Shown piece by piece: positions 36,006 through 43,839 of a DNA stretch of 64,000 bases (position 1 is its first letter; each line of letters begins with the position of its first letter). The position numbers and the translations under genes were made by a program. Origin of the DNA: Bacteroides sp. (GTDB lineage: Bacteria; Bacteroidota; Bacteroidia; Bacteroidales; Bacteroidaceae); the NCBI GenBank assembly GCA_021201335.1, contig JAJQFD010000054.1, positions 1 to 64,000 on the forward strand, read 5' to 3'. The notes beneath the pieces were generated by a model that was not told the origin of the DNA, ran no database searches, and was given only the letters and a program-made list of their open reading frames with translations.

Positions 36006-37511
36006 ATGACATATTTTACAGACTATTTTAATATCAATGAAGAGATTCTGGATAATTATGGAGCATTTAATATTTCATTGATAAATGATCTTCCATTATT
36101 TATCGATCCTTTTTTACTCTTTGGAAGCAAGAAAAAAGAGTATATAGAATTACACAATAGTATGCTGAAATATCTTACTTTTCTTAAGGCGAAGTCCGAA
36201 ATTGGAGAAATTACAGAAGGAGAAATTAAATCCTGGTATAAATTCTCGGAAGTAAAGCAGAATTGGCTTGGCTATAGTATTGAAGGGAATAGTGGGAGTG
36301 GTTTAGGAATGAAATTTGGAAAAGCTATGTCTGACAATATGCATGTTGTATACGATGATTTAAACAAAGAAACAATAACAATCTCTTCCCATATAGAAAA
36401 AGTCGGATTGTTTCAATTAGGAGTAGGAAAAGATAATATAAGTGATTTCTCATGTAATTTAATTAAATCTTATTTATTGGCATATACTGAAATATTCGCA
36501 AAGCAATATCTGAAGAAAGAACAAGTTAGGACTGTTAATGTAGAAAAAGTATATTTTGACTATAAATTGGAAAGATGGATGCCTCAAAGTTTTGTTTTAC
36601 CATATATAAAAAATGATTATGTCATTTTAACTCCAAAAGATTTACTGACAAAGGATGAAAATTGGATAAACAGTCATGATTTAAGGGGGAATTTTTTAGG
36701 CGTATGCAATAGTATACCTAATGTCCAGTTAAGAAGCGAAATCAATAATTATTATCGCTCTCAATTACCAGCTCCTGTTCTAGTAGGAAAAGGAAGAAGA
36801 AAGAAATACAAAAAGCCTTCACAAAAAGATATTGCTAAAGCCGTAAATAGTACAATTCAACAATTTCCTGCAATATTAAATTACTACATTAAAGCTAAAG
36901 AAGAAAATAAGGAAGGAGCAAAAAATGTTTCGGAACAAAAAGTTAATGAAGTAGAAATTATATTTAAAGACAATGTTCAGCGACTAATAGCTCAACTTAT
37001 CGAAGATACTGGATTTTATAAAATAGAGGCAGAAAGTTCTTTTGATGAAGCAATGAAAAGAGTTGTATTTTTAAAAGATGTAATTGAAAATAAAGATGGG
37101 TATAGATTGTTTTACTATAAAGGAGAGCTAATTAAAAGAGAGGCTGATTTACAAGTGATTTACCGTTTAACTTGGTTTTCTTCCCCTTTTGATGTAAATA
37201 GAGAAGTAAATAATGGGCGAGGTCCTGTTGATTATTCTATTTCAAAAGGTGTACACAATAAAACCTTAGTTGAATTTAAGTTAGCCTCTAACAGTAAATT
37301 GAAAATGAACTTGGAGAATCAAGTTGATATATATGAAAAAGCTAGCGACACAAAGCAAAGCATAAAAGTTATTTTATATTTCGATAATTCAGAACTTGCA
37401 AAAGTAAATGGCATTTTAAAGGAACTAAAGTTAGAAAATAACTCTAGCATTGTATTAATCGATGCTGGTGGTGATAAACCCTCTGCATCTAATATGAAAA
37501 AGAAATCTTGA
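36006..37511 (+). CDS. Putative PD-(D/E)xK nuclease protein (501 aa), cargo gene
   Basis: I do not recognise a named family. The N-terminal 260 residues are mixed and begin MTYFTDYFNINEEILDNYGA. A basic stretch (KGRRKKYKKPSQKD) comes near residue 265. The C-terminal 130 residues carry a nuclease-like core: GRGPVDYSISKG (Asp), then KTLVEFKLASNSKL with the E-x-K pair, then QVDIYEKASDTKQSIKVILY. This is the order of a PD-(D/E)xK site. It lies alone between the recombinase pair and the mobilization module, is much more AT-rich than core genes, and ends at a strong terminator. A host-defence role is my inference from position and fold. Confidence 0.6.
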   Translation: MTYFTDYFNINEEILDNYGAFNISLINDLPLFIDPFLLFGSKKKEYIELHNSMLKYLTFLKAKSEIGEITEGEIKSWYKFSEVKQNWLGYSIEGNSGSGLGMKFGKAMSDNMHVVYDDLNKETITISSHIEKVGLFQLGVGKDNISDFSCNLIKSYLLAYTEIFAKQYLKKEQVRTVNVEKVYFDYKLERWMPQSFVLPYIKNDYVILTPKDLLTKDENWINSHDLRGNFLGVCNSIPNVQLRSEINNYYRSQLPAPVLVGKGRRKKYKKPSQKDIAKAVNSTIQQFPAILNYYIKAKEENKEGAKNVSEQKVNEVEIIFKDNVQRLIAQLIEDTGFYKIEAESSFDEAMKRVVFLKDVIENKDGYRLFYYKGELIKREADLQVIYRLTWFSSPFDVNREVNNGRGPVDYSISKGVHNKTLVEFKLASNSKLKMNLENQVDIYEKASDTKQSIKVILYFDNSELAKVNGILKELKLENNSSIVLIDAGGDKPSASNMKKKS

Positions 37512-37537
37512 TTGGTATTCCCACCAATCAAGATTTT
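37508..37537. terminator. Convergent intrinsic terminator
   Basis: CTTGATTGGT and ACCAATCAAG form a perfect 10-bp stem around ATTCCC, followed by ATTTTC. It overlaps the stop codon of the 501-aa gene and serves the facing gene at 37555 as well. Confidence 0.8.
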
Positions 37538-37554
37538 CAGTAATTTAGAACAAT

Positions 37555-37833
37555 CTATAATGATTTATTTTTCAACGATTTGTAAACTTCAGACTGTTTG
37601 TATAGTATCTTCCCCCTAATCTGAATAAATGGTATTTTACCCCTGTCCCGCCAATCCTGCAAGGTTCGAGATGAAACGTGAAACATCCGGCAGACATCCC
37701 GATTTGATAGAAACTTTTCTCCATTCAGGTGCGGAGTTCGGTTTTTAAGGGCTTGCTGTATGGTATTCAGCAATTCATCCAAACCCGTGAATAAAGAAGC
37801 TATTTCCGTTAATTTCTTATCTAATATTTCCAT
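37555..37833 (-). CDS. Helix-turn-helix (excisionase-like) protein
   Basis: This 92-aa protein has a MerR/excisionase-type winged helix at about residues 40-90 (LSNRDVCRMFHVSSRTLQDW, RDRGKIPFIQIRGKILYKQS). Such small proteins in Bacteroides elements bind DNA next to attachment sites or control excision genes. It is one of three related proteins in this element (also 38097 and 40933). It is probably cotranscribed with the DUF3876 gene upstream. Confidence 0.8.
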   Translation of the reverse strand: MEILDKKLTEIASLFTGLDELLNTIQQALKNRTPHLNGEKFLSNRDVCRMFHVSSRTLQDWRDRGKIPFIQIRGKILYKQSEVYKSLKNKSL

Positions 37834-37846
37834 TGTTACATCTTAT

Positions 37847-38125
37847 TTAGTTCCGCATATAGTCGCCCAATGCGGAAACGGTTAATATATCCAGTTTCGT
37901 ATCATAGCTGATAGCCGTCCGTTTCAGGTTATAGTTGATAAATAACCCGTCTTCATCTCCTTGAATTTTATAGGTAGCAGGACTTGCCTGTTTGCTCGTT
38001 TCGTTCATGTGGATAATGCTAAGTAAATAGTTATCTCCATTTCTGTATATGATAATTGTCGGATTCAGGTTTATGCTCTCCCAATTGCCGACCAATCTAT
38101 CTAAATTGATATTCTTTGTTTTCAT
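37847..38125 (-). CDS. DUF3876-like protein
   Basis: This 92-aa protein resembles the DUF3876 family, a small beta-rich protein found mainly in Bacteroidales conjugative and mobilizable elements (VGNWESINLNPTIIIYRNGD, KLDILTVSALGDYM). Its molecular role is not established. Its start overlaps the end of the upstream HTH gene by 29 bp, so the genes are translationally linked. Confidence 0.7.
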   Translation of the reverse strand: MKTKNINLDRLVGNWESINLNPTIIIYRNGDNYLLSIIHMNETSKQASPATYKIQGDEDGLFINYNLKRTAISYDTKLDILTVSALGDYMRN

Positions 38126-38405
38126 TGCTGTTCTTCTTGATTTGTGATTGACTGATTAAATTTTCAATATCTGATACCCTATAATAACACTTGCGCCCAA
38201 TCTGCGAATAAGGCAAAATGCCGTTATTCCTGTAAGACTGCAATGTTCTAAGCGATATTTGTAGGAGTTTGCAAACATCATCGTTGCCTAACCATTTTTC
38301 TTTGTCTTGATTATCCCCGCATAAATTCTTTACCTGTCGGGAAAAATCATCAAAACGTTGCTTCATTTGCTCGAACGTTTTGCTTTCGATTGCTACTATA
38401 TCCAT
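38097..38405 (-). CDS. Helix-turn-helix (excisionase-like) protein
   Basis: This 102-aa protein has an N-terminal helical part (residues 1-40) and a MerR/excisionase-type winged helix (GNDDVCKLLQISLRTLQSYR, NGILPYSQIGRKCYYRVSDI). It is closely related in layout to the proteins at 37555 and 40933. It begins the short minus-strand run that also includes DUF3876 and the third HTH protein. It likely regulates excision or mobilization. Confidence 0.8.
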   Translation of the reverse strand: MDIVAIESKTFEQMKQRFDDFSRQVKNLCGDNQDKEKWLGNDDVCKLLQISLRTLQSYRNNGILPYSQIGRKCYYRVSDIENLISQSQIKKNSNENKEYQFR

Positions 38406-38587
38406 ACTAAAATCTGTTTTTACTGATTATTGAAATTATTCTCATTGCAATGATTTTCAGGCAAAGGAAAGCTATTTGTCGATTGGTTTTCAGAAACGGG
38501 GTGCAATGGCGGGAAGTGGCTGTATCTGGCGCAAACACTCAACTTTTAAGCATTTTTCATGCTACGTTCATCAATTTCACAAGGGTA

Positions 38588-38693
38588 GAAGTTATTCTCG
38601 TGCCGTCGGTTATTCTCGCGGGCTTCCGCCCCTCCAAACGGCTGGAAAGCCATGAGCGGGAAATAACCGACATAGGCGCGGGAAATAACTTCG
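38588..38693. repeat. Large imperfect inverted repeat
   Basis: The left arm (38588-38622) reads GAAGTTATTCTCG...GTCGGTTATTCTCGCGG. The right arm (38654-38693) is its near complement, ending GGAAATAACTTC. Each arm also repeats the motif GTTATTYYCG twice in the same direction, so four motif copies are arranged as a mirrored pair. It lies in a GC-richer gap between the HTH gene and the GNAT gene. It could be an operator, a recombination site or a nicking region. Confidence 0.7.
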
Positions 38694-38705
38694 GGAACAA
38701 CCGCA

Positions 38706-39122
38706 CTAACGCCCGAACTCCCTATTTTGAAAGTAAGGTATAAGTTCCTCTACCGATACCACATAGTTATAACCGTCTATTGAATAGAAACCTAACTTTT
38801 CGGCAAATGCTTTACTTTTATCGTTGACGGATTCTATACCGATATGCTTAAATCCGTATTTTAAGGCTATTCCTGCTAAGAACCAGACGAAATGAGAACC
38901 CAGCCCTACACGCTCTTTTTGAAAGCTGATTCGGGCTATAATAAGGCAATCAGGTGGGAACAGGCTTTCTACTCTTCGGATTCTCAAATATAAACTTATA
39001 CGGCTGTTTCTTCGGCTGACTATGATATTGTCTGGTGTGAGATATACAAGGGATAGGCGGTATTTGAACCGCTTCATCAGGTAACTATCTATTTCTTCCC
39101 GTATTTTTTCGTATTCGTTCAT
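38706..39122 (-). CDS. GNAT-like acetyltransferase domain protein
   Basis: This 138-aa protein has a GNAT-like core: CLIIARISFQKERVGLGSHF resembles the acetyl-CoA loop, and KYGFKHIGIESVNDKSKAFA with EKLGFYSIDGYNYVVS forms the late strands. It lies directly downstream of the relaxase (8-bp gap), so it is the last gene of the mobilization transcript. Genes like this follow relaxases in several Bacteroides elements. The acetylated substrate is unknown. Confidence 0.65.
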   Translation of the reverse strand: MNEYEKIREEIDSYLMKRFKYRLSLVYLTPDNIIVSRRNSRISLYLRIRRVESLFPPDCLIIARISFQKERVGLGSHFVWFLAGIALKYGFKHIGIESVNDKSKAFAEKLGFYSIDGYNYVVSVEELIPYFQNREFGR

Positions 39123-39130
39123 GGTGTTGG

Positions 39131-40039
39131 TTATTTTCTAAATCCTCGCTTGGGTTTCTTCTTTATCTTCTTTTTCATCGGAATTGGTTGTTCTTCACCG
39201 CTACCTACATCAGGAGTAAGTATACCTAATGCAGAAGATAATCCCAAATCAGGAAGGTTGAAACTTTGCTTATTTTCAGTATTGTTTTCAGGCTGTTCTT
39301 CCTGCTTATTTGCATATAAGCCTGTTTGCACATCTGTATTTTTTCTTTCATCGACAATCTGTTGTTCCTGCATTTTTAACTGGTCGGTTATGCTTCCGTT
39401 CTTCATTGTGTTGTAGTATTCAAAAGATTCGGTTAATTGCCGATTGTAACCGAATAGCCGGTCAAATCCCTGCTCTGCTTGTTGGAACAGGCTCTTCCTG
39501 TCAAAACCGCCCTTAACCGTTCCTTTCGTGGTGTTCTTATGATTCGTTAGCGGAGATAATTTCTTTTTATTAGACTGGTCTTTCCGGCTGACAATCAAAT
39601 GGCAATGCATATTCAGTTCGTTGTTTGATCTGTCCCGGCTGAAATGTATTTTGCCGTAAAACTTTATATCTTCCGCCGATAGTCCTTTGTTGAAATTCTT
39701 GGCGTATTGGGGAATAACAACTTCCCGAATATACCGTTTCATGGCTTCGGCTTGCTCTTGTTCGGTATTACCCATTGCTCGAAGTTCCTTTTCCGATGGG
39801 CTGACGTGGATAGCGTAAAACTTGGCATCGGTCTTTAATAGTTGACCTATATTGCTGTCTATGTCTTTTATAACCTTTGATTTATAGATATTATCATCCG
39901 TCAGGTTAAAAAAAACTTCGGTATAGATTCCTTGTTCCATGCGCTCCATATCTTCGTGCTCCATGTAATTACATAGCTTCCGGCTACTGCCTGCATTATT
40001 ATATGTGCCTTTGGACGGTGGCGGGAAATCTATGTTCAT
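39131..40039 (-). CDS. Relaxase/mobilization protein, BtgB/BfmB-like (DUF5712)
   Basis: This 302-aa protein has the relaxase landmarks: an N-terminal segment GSSRKLCNYMEHED that can hold the nicking Tyr, and NNELNMHCHLIVSRKDQSNK with the HxH metal site. FDRLFGYNRQLTESFEYYNT comes later. The basic C-terminal tail (KKKIKKKPKRGFRK) would help DNA binding. It nicks oriT and leads the strand into a recipient with the help of another element's mating apparatus. It starts 2 bp after the partner gene at 40042. Confidence 0.8.
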   Translation of the reverse strand: MNIDFPPPSKGTYNNAGSSRKLCNYMEHEDMERMEQGIYTEVFFNLTDDNIYKSKVIKDIDSNIGQLLKTDAKFYAIHVSPSEKELRAMGNTEQEQAEAMKRYIREVVIPQYAKNFNKGLSAEDIKFYGKIHFSRDRSNNELNMHCHLIVSRKDQSNKKKLSPLTNHKNTTKGTVKGGFDRKSLFQQAEQGFDRLFGYNRQLTESFEYYNTMKNGSITDQLKMQEQQIVDERKNTDVQTGLYANKQEEQPENNTENKQSFNLPDLGLSSALGILTPDVGSGEEQPIPMKKKIKKKPKRGFRK

Positions 40040-40041
40040 GC

Positions 40042-40629
40042 CTACTTCTCGTTTATCAGGTCGTTGATTTCGGCTCTTAGGTTCTCTTTTCGCTTGCCGT
40101 CCATTACTCCGCAGGTTGCCAAATCCGAATAGAGGTTAATCAGTTGCAGGAGTTTGGAATTATCTTTCTTCTGCAACTGGTAGAGTGCCGTTAGCTGTTT
40201 GCCCTGATTGTTTATCACTTCCGAATTTTTGCCGAACTGGTCGCTGATTTTTTGCAGTACGGTGTTGTATTTCTCTTGGTTCTCCTTTACCTGTGAGAGA
40301 ACAGCCGCTTCCAATGCTTTGGCGATACCGTCAAATTTAACGGCTATTGAATGGCTTGTGCGTATCATCGGGTTAAGTTCCTTTTCTTCGTAATTTCGGA
40401 TAAAGCGGATAATATCGTCCTGCCGTTTGTTAATCTTGGCAAGTTCCGACTTTACCGATTCTGGAGCATCGGCAGGATTGATATGGGCTTTGTCAATATA
40501 GCCAAAAGCTAATTTTACAACTTCACTCTTTTTCAGCGAATAGCGTTTACAGATTTTTGCTACCAGACTTGCCGTTTCCGTATCTATGGAAACAGTCGTA
40601 TATATAATCTTTTGAGTGCTATTTTGCAT
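40042..40629 (-). CDS. BfmA/BtgA-family mobilization protein
   Basis: This 195-aa protein begins with a ribbon-helix-helix-like region (TTVSIDTETASLVAKICKRY, SLKKSEVVKLAFGYIDKA) and continues as a long helical part, fitting the BtgA/BfmA mobilization family. Such proteins bind oriT and load the relaxase. It precedes the relaxase gene by 2 bp and lies next to the candidate oriT upstream. Confidence 0.8.
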   Translation of the reverse strand: MQNSTQKIIYTTVSIDTETASLVAKICKRYSLKKSEVVKLAFGYIDKAHINPADAPESVKSELAKINKRQDDIIRFIRNYEEKELNPMIRTSHSIAVKFDGIAKALEAAVLSQVKENQEKYNTVLQKISDQFGKNSEVINNQGKQLTALYQLQKKDNSKLLQLINLYSDLATCGVMDGKRKENLRAEINDLINEK

Positions 40630-40734
40630 GATAATTACTTTTTAATGGGAATTCATATAGATAAATGACTGATAATTAACCATAATTACAAATGGGTAAT
40701 TATTAGGCTAATTACAGCAGTTTATGCTAAACCG

Positions 40735-40900
40735 CTAAATCCGAAGGCTTTGCCCCGCAGGGCAAGAGGAAGAACAGGACGAAGTCCAGTTCCCTCTTGC
40801 TTAATTTCGCAAAACAAACAGAGCCGGTAGGCGAGGTTGTTTTTGAGAAATGCGGAGCGTTAGATAAGAGGCGATGAACCGAGAACCGCCTCTTTCCTTT
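40735..40900. other. Candidate origin of transfer (oriT)
   Basis: Directly upstream of the mobilization pair is a GC-rich gene-free patch with several palindromes: TTGCCCCGCAGGGCAA at about 40751-40766, AGAGGAAGAACAGGACGAAG mirrored by a CCCTCT stretch, and GAGGCG...CGCCTC at about 40870-40894. In related Bacteroides mobilizable elements oriT lies just before btgA. The exact nick site cannot be given from sequence alone. Confidence 0.55.
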
Positions 40901-40932
40901 GCACTATTCTGCTTAAAATATAAAATGCAGAA

Positions 40933-41289
40933 TTATTCATCATTTTCGTTTTTCTTATCTTCGTCTTTGGGCTTGGGATGCTTCTTTTCAAAGTCCTGAT
41001 AGGTTTGAAAATCCATATGAGAACGGACAAATTCCCTTACATCAGAAGTGCGGTAATAAGTTTTATGCGCTATCATAAAGAAAGGTAGTTTTTTACTGGA
41101 GCGATACCGTTGGAGAGTTCTGTAACTTACTTTCAAAAGAAAGGCTAAATCCTGATTGTCAAGCAGGGTTTCATCCTCGTTAAATACTTCTTTGGTATTG
41201 ATGAGTGATTTTAAGTCTTGAACAATCTCACTCAATTTCTTGGACAACTTCTGCATCCATTTTTCAAAATCTTCGTTATTGATATACAT
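40933..41289 (-). CDS. Helix-turn-helix (excisionase-like) protein
   Basis: This 118-aa protein has a MerR/excisionase-like winged helix in the centre (LDNQDLAFLLKVSYRTLQRY, SSKKLPFFMIAHKTYYRTSD) and a charged C-terminal tail (HPKPKDEDKKNENDE). It is the third such protein in the element. It stands apart, with the candidate oriT on one side and the RteC-like gene on the other, so it may govern mobilization or excision. Confidence 0.8.
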   Translation of the reverse strand: MYINNEDFEKWMQKLSKKLSEIVQDLKSLINTKEVFNEDETLLDNQDLAFLLKVSYRTLQRYRSSKKLPFFMIAHKTYYRTSDVREFVRSHMDFQTYQDFEKKHPKPKDEDKKNENDE

Positions 41290-41362
41290 GATTTACTTCG
41301 TTTTTCAAATTAAGCATTCTTGTTTTCAATCGATTGATGAAGCAAAGGACGGAAGAACGAAG

Positions 41363-41402
41363 CAAAAAAAACAGGGGTAGTAGTACACCTACTCCCCTAT
41401 AA
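41363..41402 (-). terminator. Intrinsic terminator of the rteC-like gene
   Basis: AGGGGTAG and CTACTCCCCT pair around GTAGTACAC; on the minus strand the stem is followed by a run of T (complement of A8 at 41364-41371). It lies about 50 bp beyond the stop codon of the 41449 gene. Confidence 0.75.
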
Positions 41403-41448
41403 ATAAAGCATAACTTACTGTTATACAATACCAATTATTTTTATATTT

Positions 41449-42090
41449 TCAAGGTTGCCAGAACCCTTCATCTTTACTTTTTTGAATAATCGCAGATTTC
41501 AACCTATCTAAAAACTCTGTAATTTTCATCGGCTTACGCTTAATTACGGCTTCTTCTTTTTTATAAATATCTCCCAAGTTTACGTTAAACATCTTTTCAA
41601 ATAGACGTGTGACATCAGTCAAGTACAACTCTTTGTTATCAATACGTAATAATCCACTCATAAGATAAAAGAATCCACAAGCCAGTTCCATAATATCAAT
41701 AAGTTTTATTTCTTCGGGATTTACACAGATTGGAGATTTCCATTCGGATTCAATATTGATAAAAAATCTTGGATACTCCATTTGTCGATAAAGTAATTCC
41801 AACTCTTTTTCAACTAAGGTTATCAACTTATCCAAAAATACTACTTTAAGTCTATTGTTTTCAGTCGGGAGAGATTCTTCAAAAGCCTTTATAGTTGCAA
41901 ATTCTATGTGTGCTGAGTTTAGTTTTCGGATTATATCCTTATTATCCTTAACTCCATTCAAATAAGTAAGCAATTCTTCTACAAATTCCAAATATGCGGA
42001 AGTCATTTCTTCTACAACCGACTTATCAACCTGATATGGGTGTTTCAGGAGTTGATATATTCGTTTGTCTGTTACTTCCCAACTTAGCAT
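41449..42090 (-). CDS. RteC-domain protein
   Basis: This 213-aa protein's C-terminal half matches the RteC winged-helix domain: IKLIDIMELACGFFYLMSGL, DVTRLFEKMFNVNLGDIYKK, RKPMKITEFLDRLKSAI. In CTnDOT, RteC activates excision genes in response to tetracycline through RteA and RteB. No RteA or RteB genes are seen here, so this copy may respond to another signal or to a helper element. It lies 25 bp downstream of the DUF2867 gene. Confidence 0.8.
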   Translation of the reverse strand: MLSWEVTDKRIYQLLKHPYQVDKSVVEEMTSAYLEFVEELLTYLNGVKDNKDIIRKLNSAHIEFATIKAFEESLPTENNRLKVVFLDKLITLVEKELELLYRQMEYPRFFINIESEWKSPICVNPEEIKLIDIMELACGFFYLMSGLLRIDNKELYLTDVTRLFEKMFNVNLGDIYKKEEAVIKRKPMKITEFLDRLKSAIIQKSKDEGFWQP

Positions 42091-42115
42091 ACTTTTTATT
42101 TGTTTTCATTATACT

Positions 42116-42584
42116 TCAATCCCTCTTTAGTTGCCTTTTAAGTAAACTTCTCAGTATTATTTTATGAAATGGTTTTATAAGTAATAAATATGTCTTGCCC
42201 AAGAAGTTGTTGAAATGAACTATTGTGATGAAGGCAATAGATTCTTTTGATTTTTCGATTATTACTGATGCCCTAAAATCGAGATGTTTATCACTTTCGC
42301 CCATTATGACCTCATTTTCACTTTCCTTAACTAACGTAAAAAATGTTTCTCGACCATCGTTTTGCTTCCCGACTTTTACTCCAAACGGCTTTACTAAAAC
42401 ACTTCTTAGTTTCAATAAGAGAATAACCCAATTAGGAAGTTGCAATATTTCTATTGCAACTTCTTTTGCTGTCTTATTAGTTGCTTTTTTACTTCGTATA
42501 CATCTGCATAATCTACACGACTAAATCCATTCAGAATATTTGATTCTTTAGGAATTACTTTCGACCTTGATACTTTTCCCATAT
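42116..42584 (-). pseudogene. DUF2867 protein, frameshifted
   Basis: The C-terminal frame (42116-42445 and beyond) reads LPNWVILLLKLRSVLV, then DFRASVIIEK and FNNFLGKTYLLLIKPFHKII, typical of DUF2867. The natural start at 42584 (MGKVSRSKVIPKESNILNGF) is separated from it by an A6 run at 42485-42490; a seventh A gives EVKKATNKTAKEVAIEI and restores the protein of about 156 aa. Members are small SRPBCC-like proteins paired with TetR regulators. It abuts the TetR gene and is cotranscribed. Confidence 0.75.
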
Positions 42585-43121
42585 CTAAAAATGTTGAATT
42601 TTAGAGGTGTACATCTGATATACCTTTGCAAGTTCTTTCTCTGGCATATCGGGATATAATTGTTGTATTCCAATCAATATGGCAAATTCCAATACAGCAC
42701 TATTATAAGCGGTTTTTTCATCGCTCCCCGCTTCTTTTTTTAAAGCAACCATGTAATCAATACGTATTTTATCGACTTTATTAACATATTCTCTTATTAC
42801 AGGATTAGAATATCCCCAAGCCCTTATTACTCGTTCTACTTTGTATGGCGATTTAAAAACCATATCTGCCAATGCTTTATATATCAAAGCTGGTGTTTTG
42901 TTAATCTCTGCTGTCTTTATGGGAGTTACTGTATATTCTTGGACCCAGTATTTCATTAATTCTTCAATATACCCATCAATATTTTTGAAGTGGTAGTAGA
43001 ATGATCCTTTACTTCTTTTTTGCTTTTCACACAGGTTGTCGATTGTAATTCGTGAAAAACCTTCTGCATCAAGGGTTTTAAATCCTTCCAACAACCAACT
43101 GTTTTTATCTAATCTCTCCAT
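42585..43121 (-). CDS. TetR-family transcriptional repressor
   Basis: The ATG at 43121 (MERLDKNSWLLEGFKTLDAE) gives 178 aa; an upstream in-frame ATG at 43151 overlaps the operator-like palindrome and is less likely. The helix-turn-helix is FSRITIDNLCEKQKRSKGSFYYHFKN in pattern, with K-G-S-F-Y-Y-H-F as the family signature. The rest is the helical ligand-binding domain. The palindrome at 43133-43148 and the adjacent DUF2867 gene suggest a self-regulated pair. Confidence 0.88.
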   Translation of the reverse strand: MERLDKNSWLLEGFKTLDAEGFSRITIDNLCEKQKRSKGSFYYHFKNIDGYIEELMKYWVQEYTVTPIKTAEINKTPALIYKALADMVFKSPYKVERVIRAWGYSNPVIREYVNKVDKIRIDYMVALKKEAGSDEKTAYNSAVLEFAILIGIQQLYPDMPEKELAKVYQMYTSKIQHF

Positions 43122-43132
43122 GTTTTCTATTC

Positions 43133-43165
43133 TATACGTTATAGTATACAAATGTATGGTATTTA
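43133..43165 (-). promoter_or_regulatory. TetR operator and promoter region
   Basis: TATAC-GTTATA-GTATA (43133-43148) is a perfect 5+5 palindrome, followed by ATACAAATGTATGGTAT, which repeats the pattern. The complement of 43149-43156 is TACATTTG, a -7 box for the TetR gene. A repressor sitting here would block its own promoter. Confidence 0.6.
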
Positions 43166-43451
43166 TTTCAAATGATGAGTGTATTTCTAAAAAATATTAT
43201 TTATCTTCGCAAAAGAGTTATTTGAAACAATGATAAAACGAAGCAGACCAAAGTATTTCGCTCGTTTCTATATCGTTACCCATTGTTGATTTTCCTTTCT
43301 TTATAGCGCTACTGTTCAGTAGATTGTACTAAATCTTAAATGTACTCTTCATAATCTCACTTTTTAATGTTACAAAACTACATTTAATGTATTAATTGTG
43401 AGATATATACAGACTGTACAAATTAGGACAGCGAGAGGTCATTTTGGGACA

Positions 43452-43617
43452 AATCGTTACCGTTTTTGTCCAGTATGGAATCGGTAACGATTTAGGCACA
43501 AATTTGTGTCTTTTGGGGGCTTTTTCTTGTCTTTTATGCTGGACAAAATACAAATAAAAAAGCCTACAAATCATTGACTTGTAGGCTTTTGTCTATTATC
43601 TGTCTGTTTTTGTCCAG
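43452..43617. repeat. Clustered inverted and direct repeats at the element end
   Basis: A perfect inverted repeat AATCGTTACCG ... CGGTAACGATT spans 43452-43492. TTTTTGTCCAG occurs at 43463-43473 and 43607-43617, and CTGGACAAAA in the opposite sense at about 43539-43548. Such sets of short repeats near an element end are typical of integrase arm-binding sites. They end 7 bp before the tRNA repeat. Confidence 0.55.
43557..43592. terminator. Bidirectional intrinsic terminator
   Basis: AAAAGCCTACAA and TTGTAGGCTTTT pair perfectly over 12 bp around TCATTGACTT, preceded by an A-run and followed by T-rich sequence. It insulates the 43-kb element end from the tRNA repeat. Confidence 0.75.
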
Positions 43618-43626
43618 ACCTTCCAG

Positions 43627-43711
43627 CGGAGAGAGAGGGATTCGAACCCCCGGTACCTTGCAGTACAACGGTTTTCAAGACCGCCGCATTCGACCACTCT
43701 GCCATCTCTAT
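43627..43711 (-). pseudogene. Displaced tRNA-Ser copy (distal attachment site)
   Basis: This is identical to the tRNA-Ser gene at 56119-56203 except for the first two bases (GG replaced by AT at the 5' end), which breaks the first two acceptor pairs. The identity ends exactly there, as expected when one copy is the att site left at the far end of an integrated element. It is probably not a working tRNA, although the remaining structure is complete. Confidence 0.75.
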
Positions 43712-43839
43712 ATCAACCAGTTACGTACAATCATTTTATAATAGGTAGCGTATTAGGTAACTTTTTAACTCATTAATTCTATGTAATAAATTTAATTATC
43801 TCTATTCTAGTAAAAAGCGAATGATATTCACACTGGCTC

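Larger units (their letters stand above)
31917..43617. mobile_element. Mobilizable element with three recombinases and a BtgA/BtgB relaxase pair
   Basis: The block holds three tyrosine recombinases, excisionase-like proteins, DUF3876, a relaxase and its partner, a candidate oriT, an RteC-domain protein and a TetR pair. This is the toolkit of Bacteroides mobilizable elements that depend on a helper conjugative element, because no type IV secretion genes are present. The left edge is where the flavodoxin gene is cut. The right edge is probably within 43452-43617, just before the tRNA-Ser repeat. No clear matching end repeats were found, so the limits are approximate. Confidence 0.65.

Noticed and set aside
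38450..38743. A 97-codon plus-strand frame over the inverted repeat
   Set aside because: It runs through the mirrored repeat and into the opposite-strand GNAT gene, with no recognisable motif or start signal.
43627..43711. A second functional tRNA-Ser gene
   Set aside because: It is identical to the copy at 56119 but lacks the two first acceptor bases exactly where the 86-bp repeat ends, so it is better explained as the distal attachment site.
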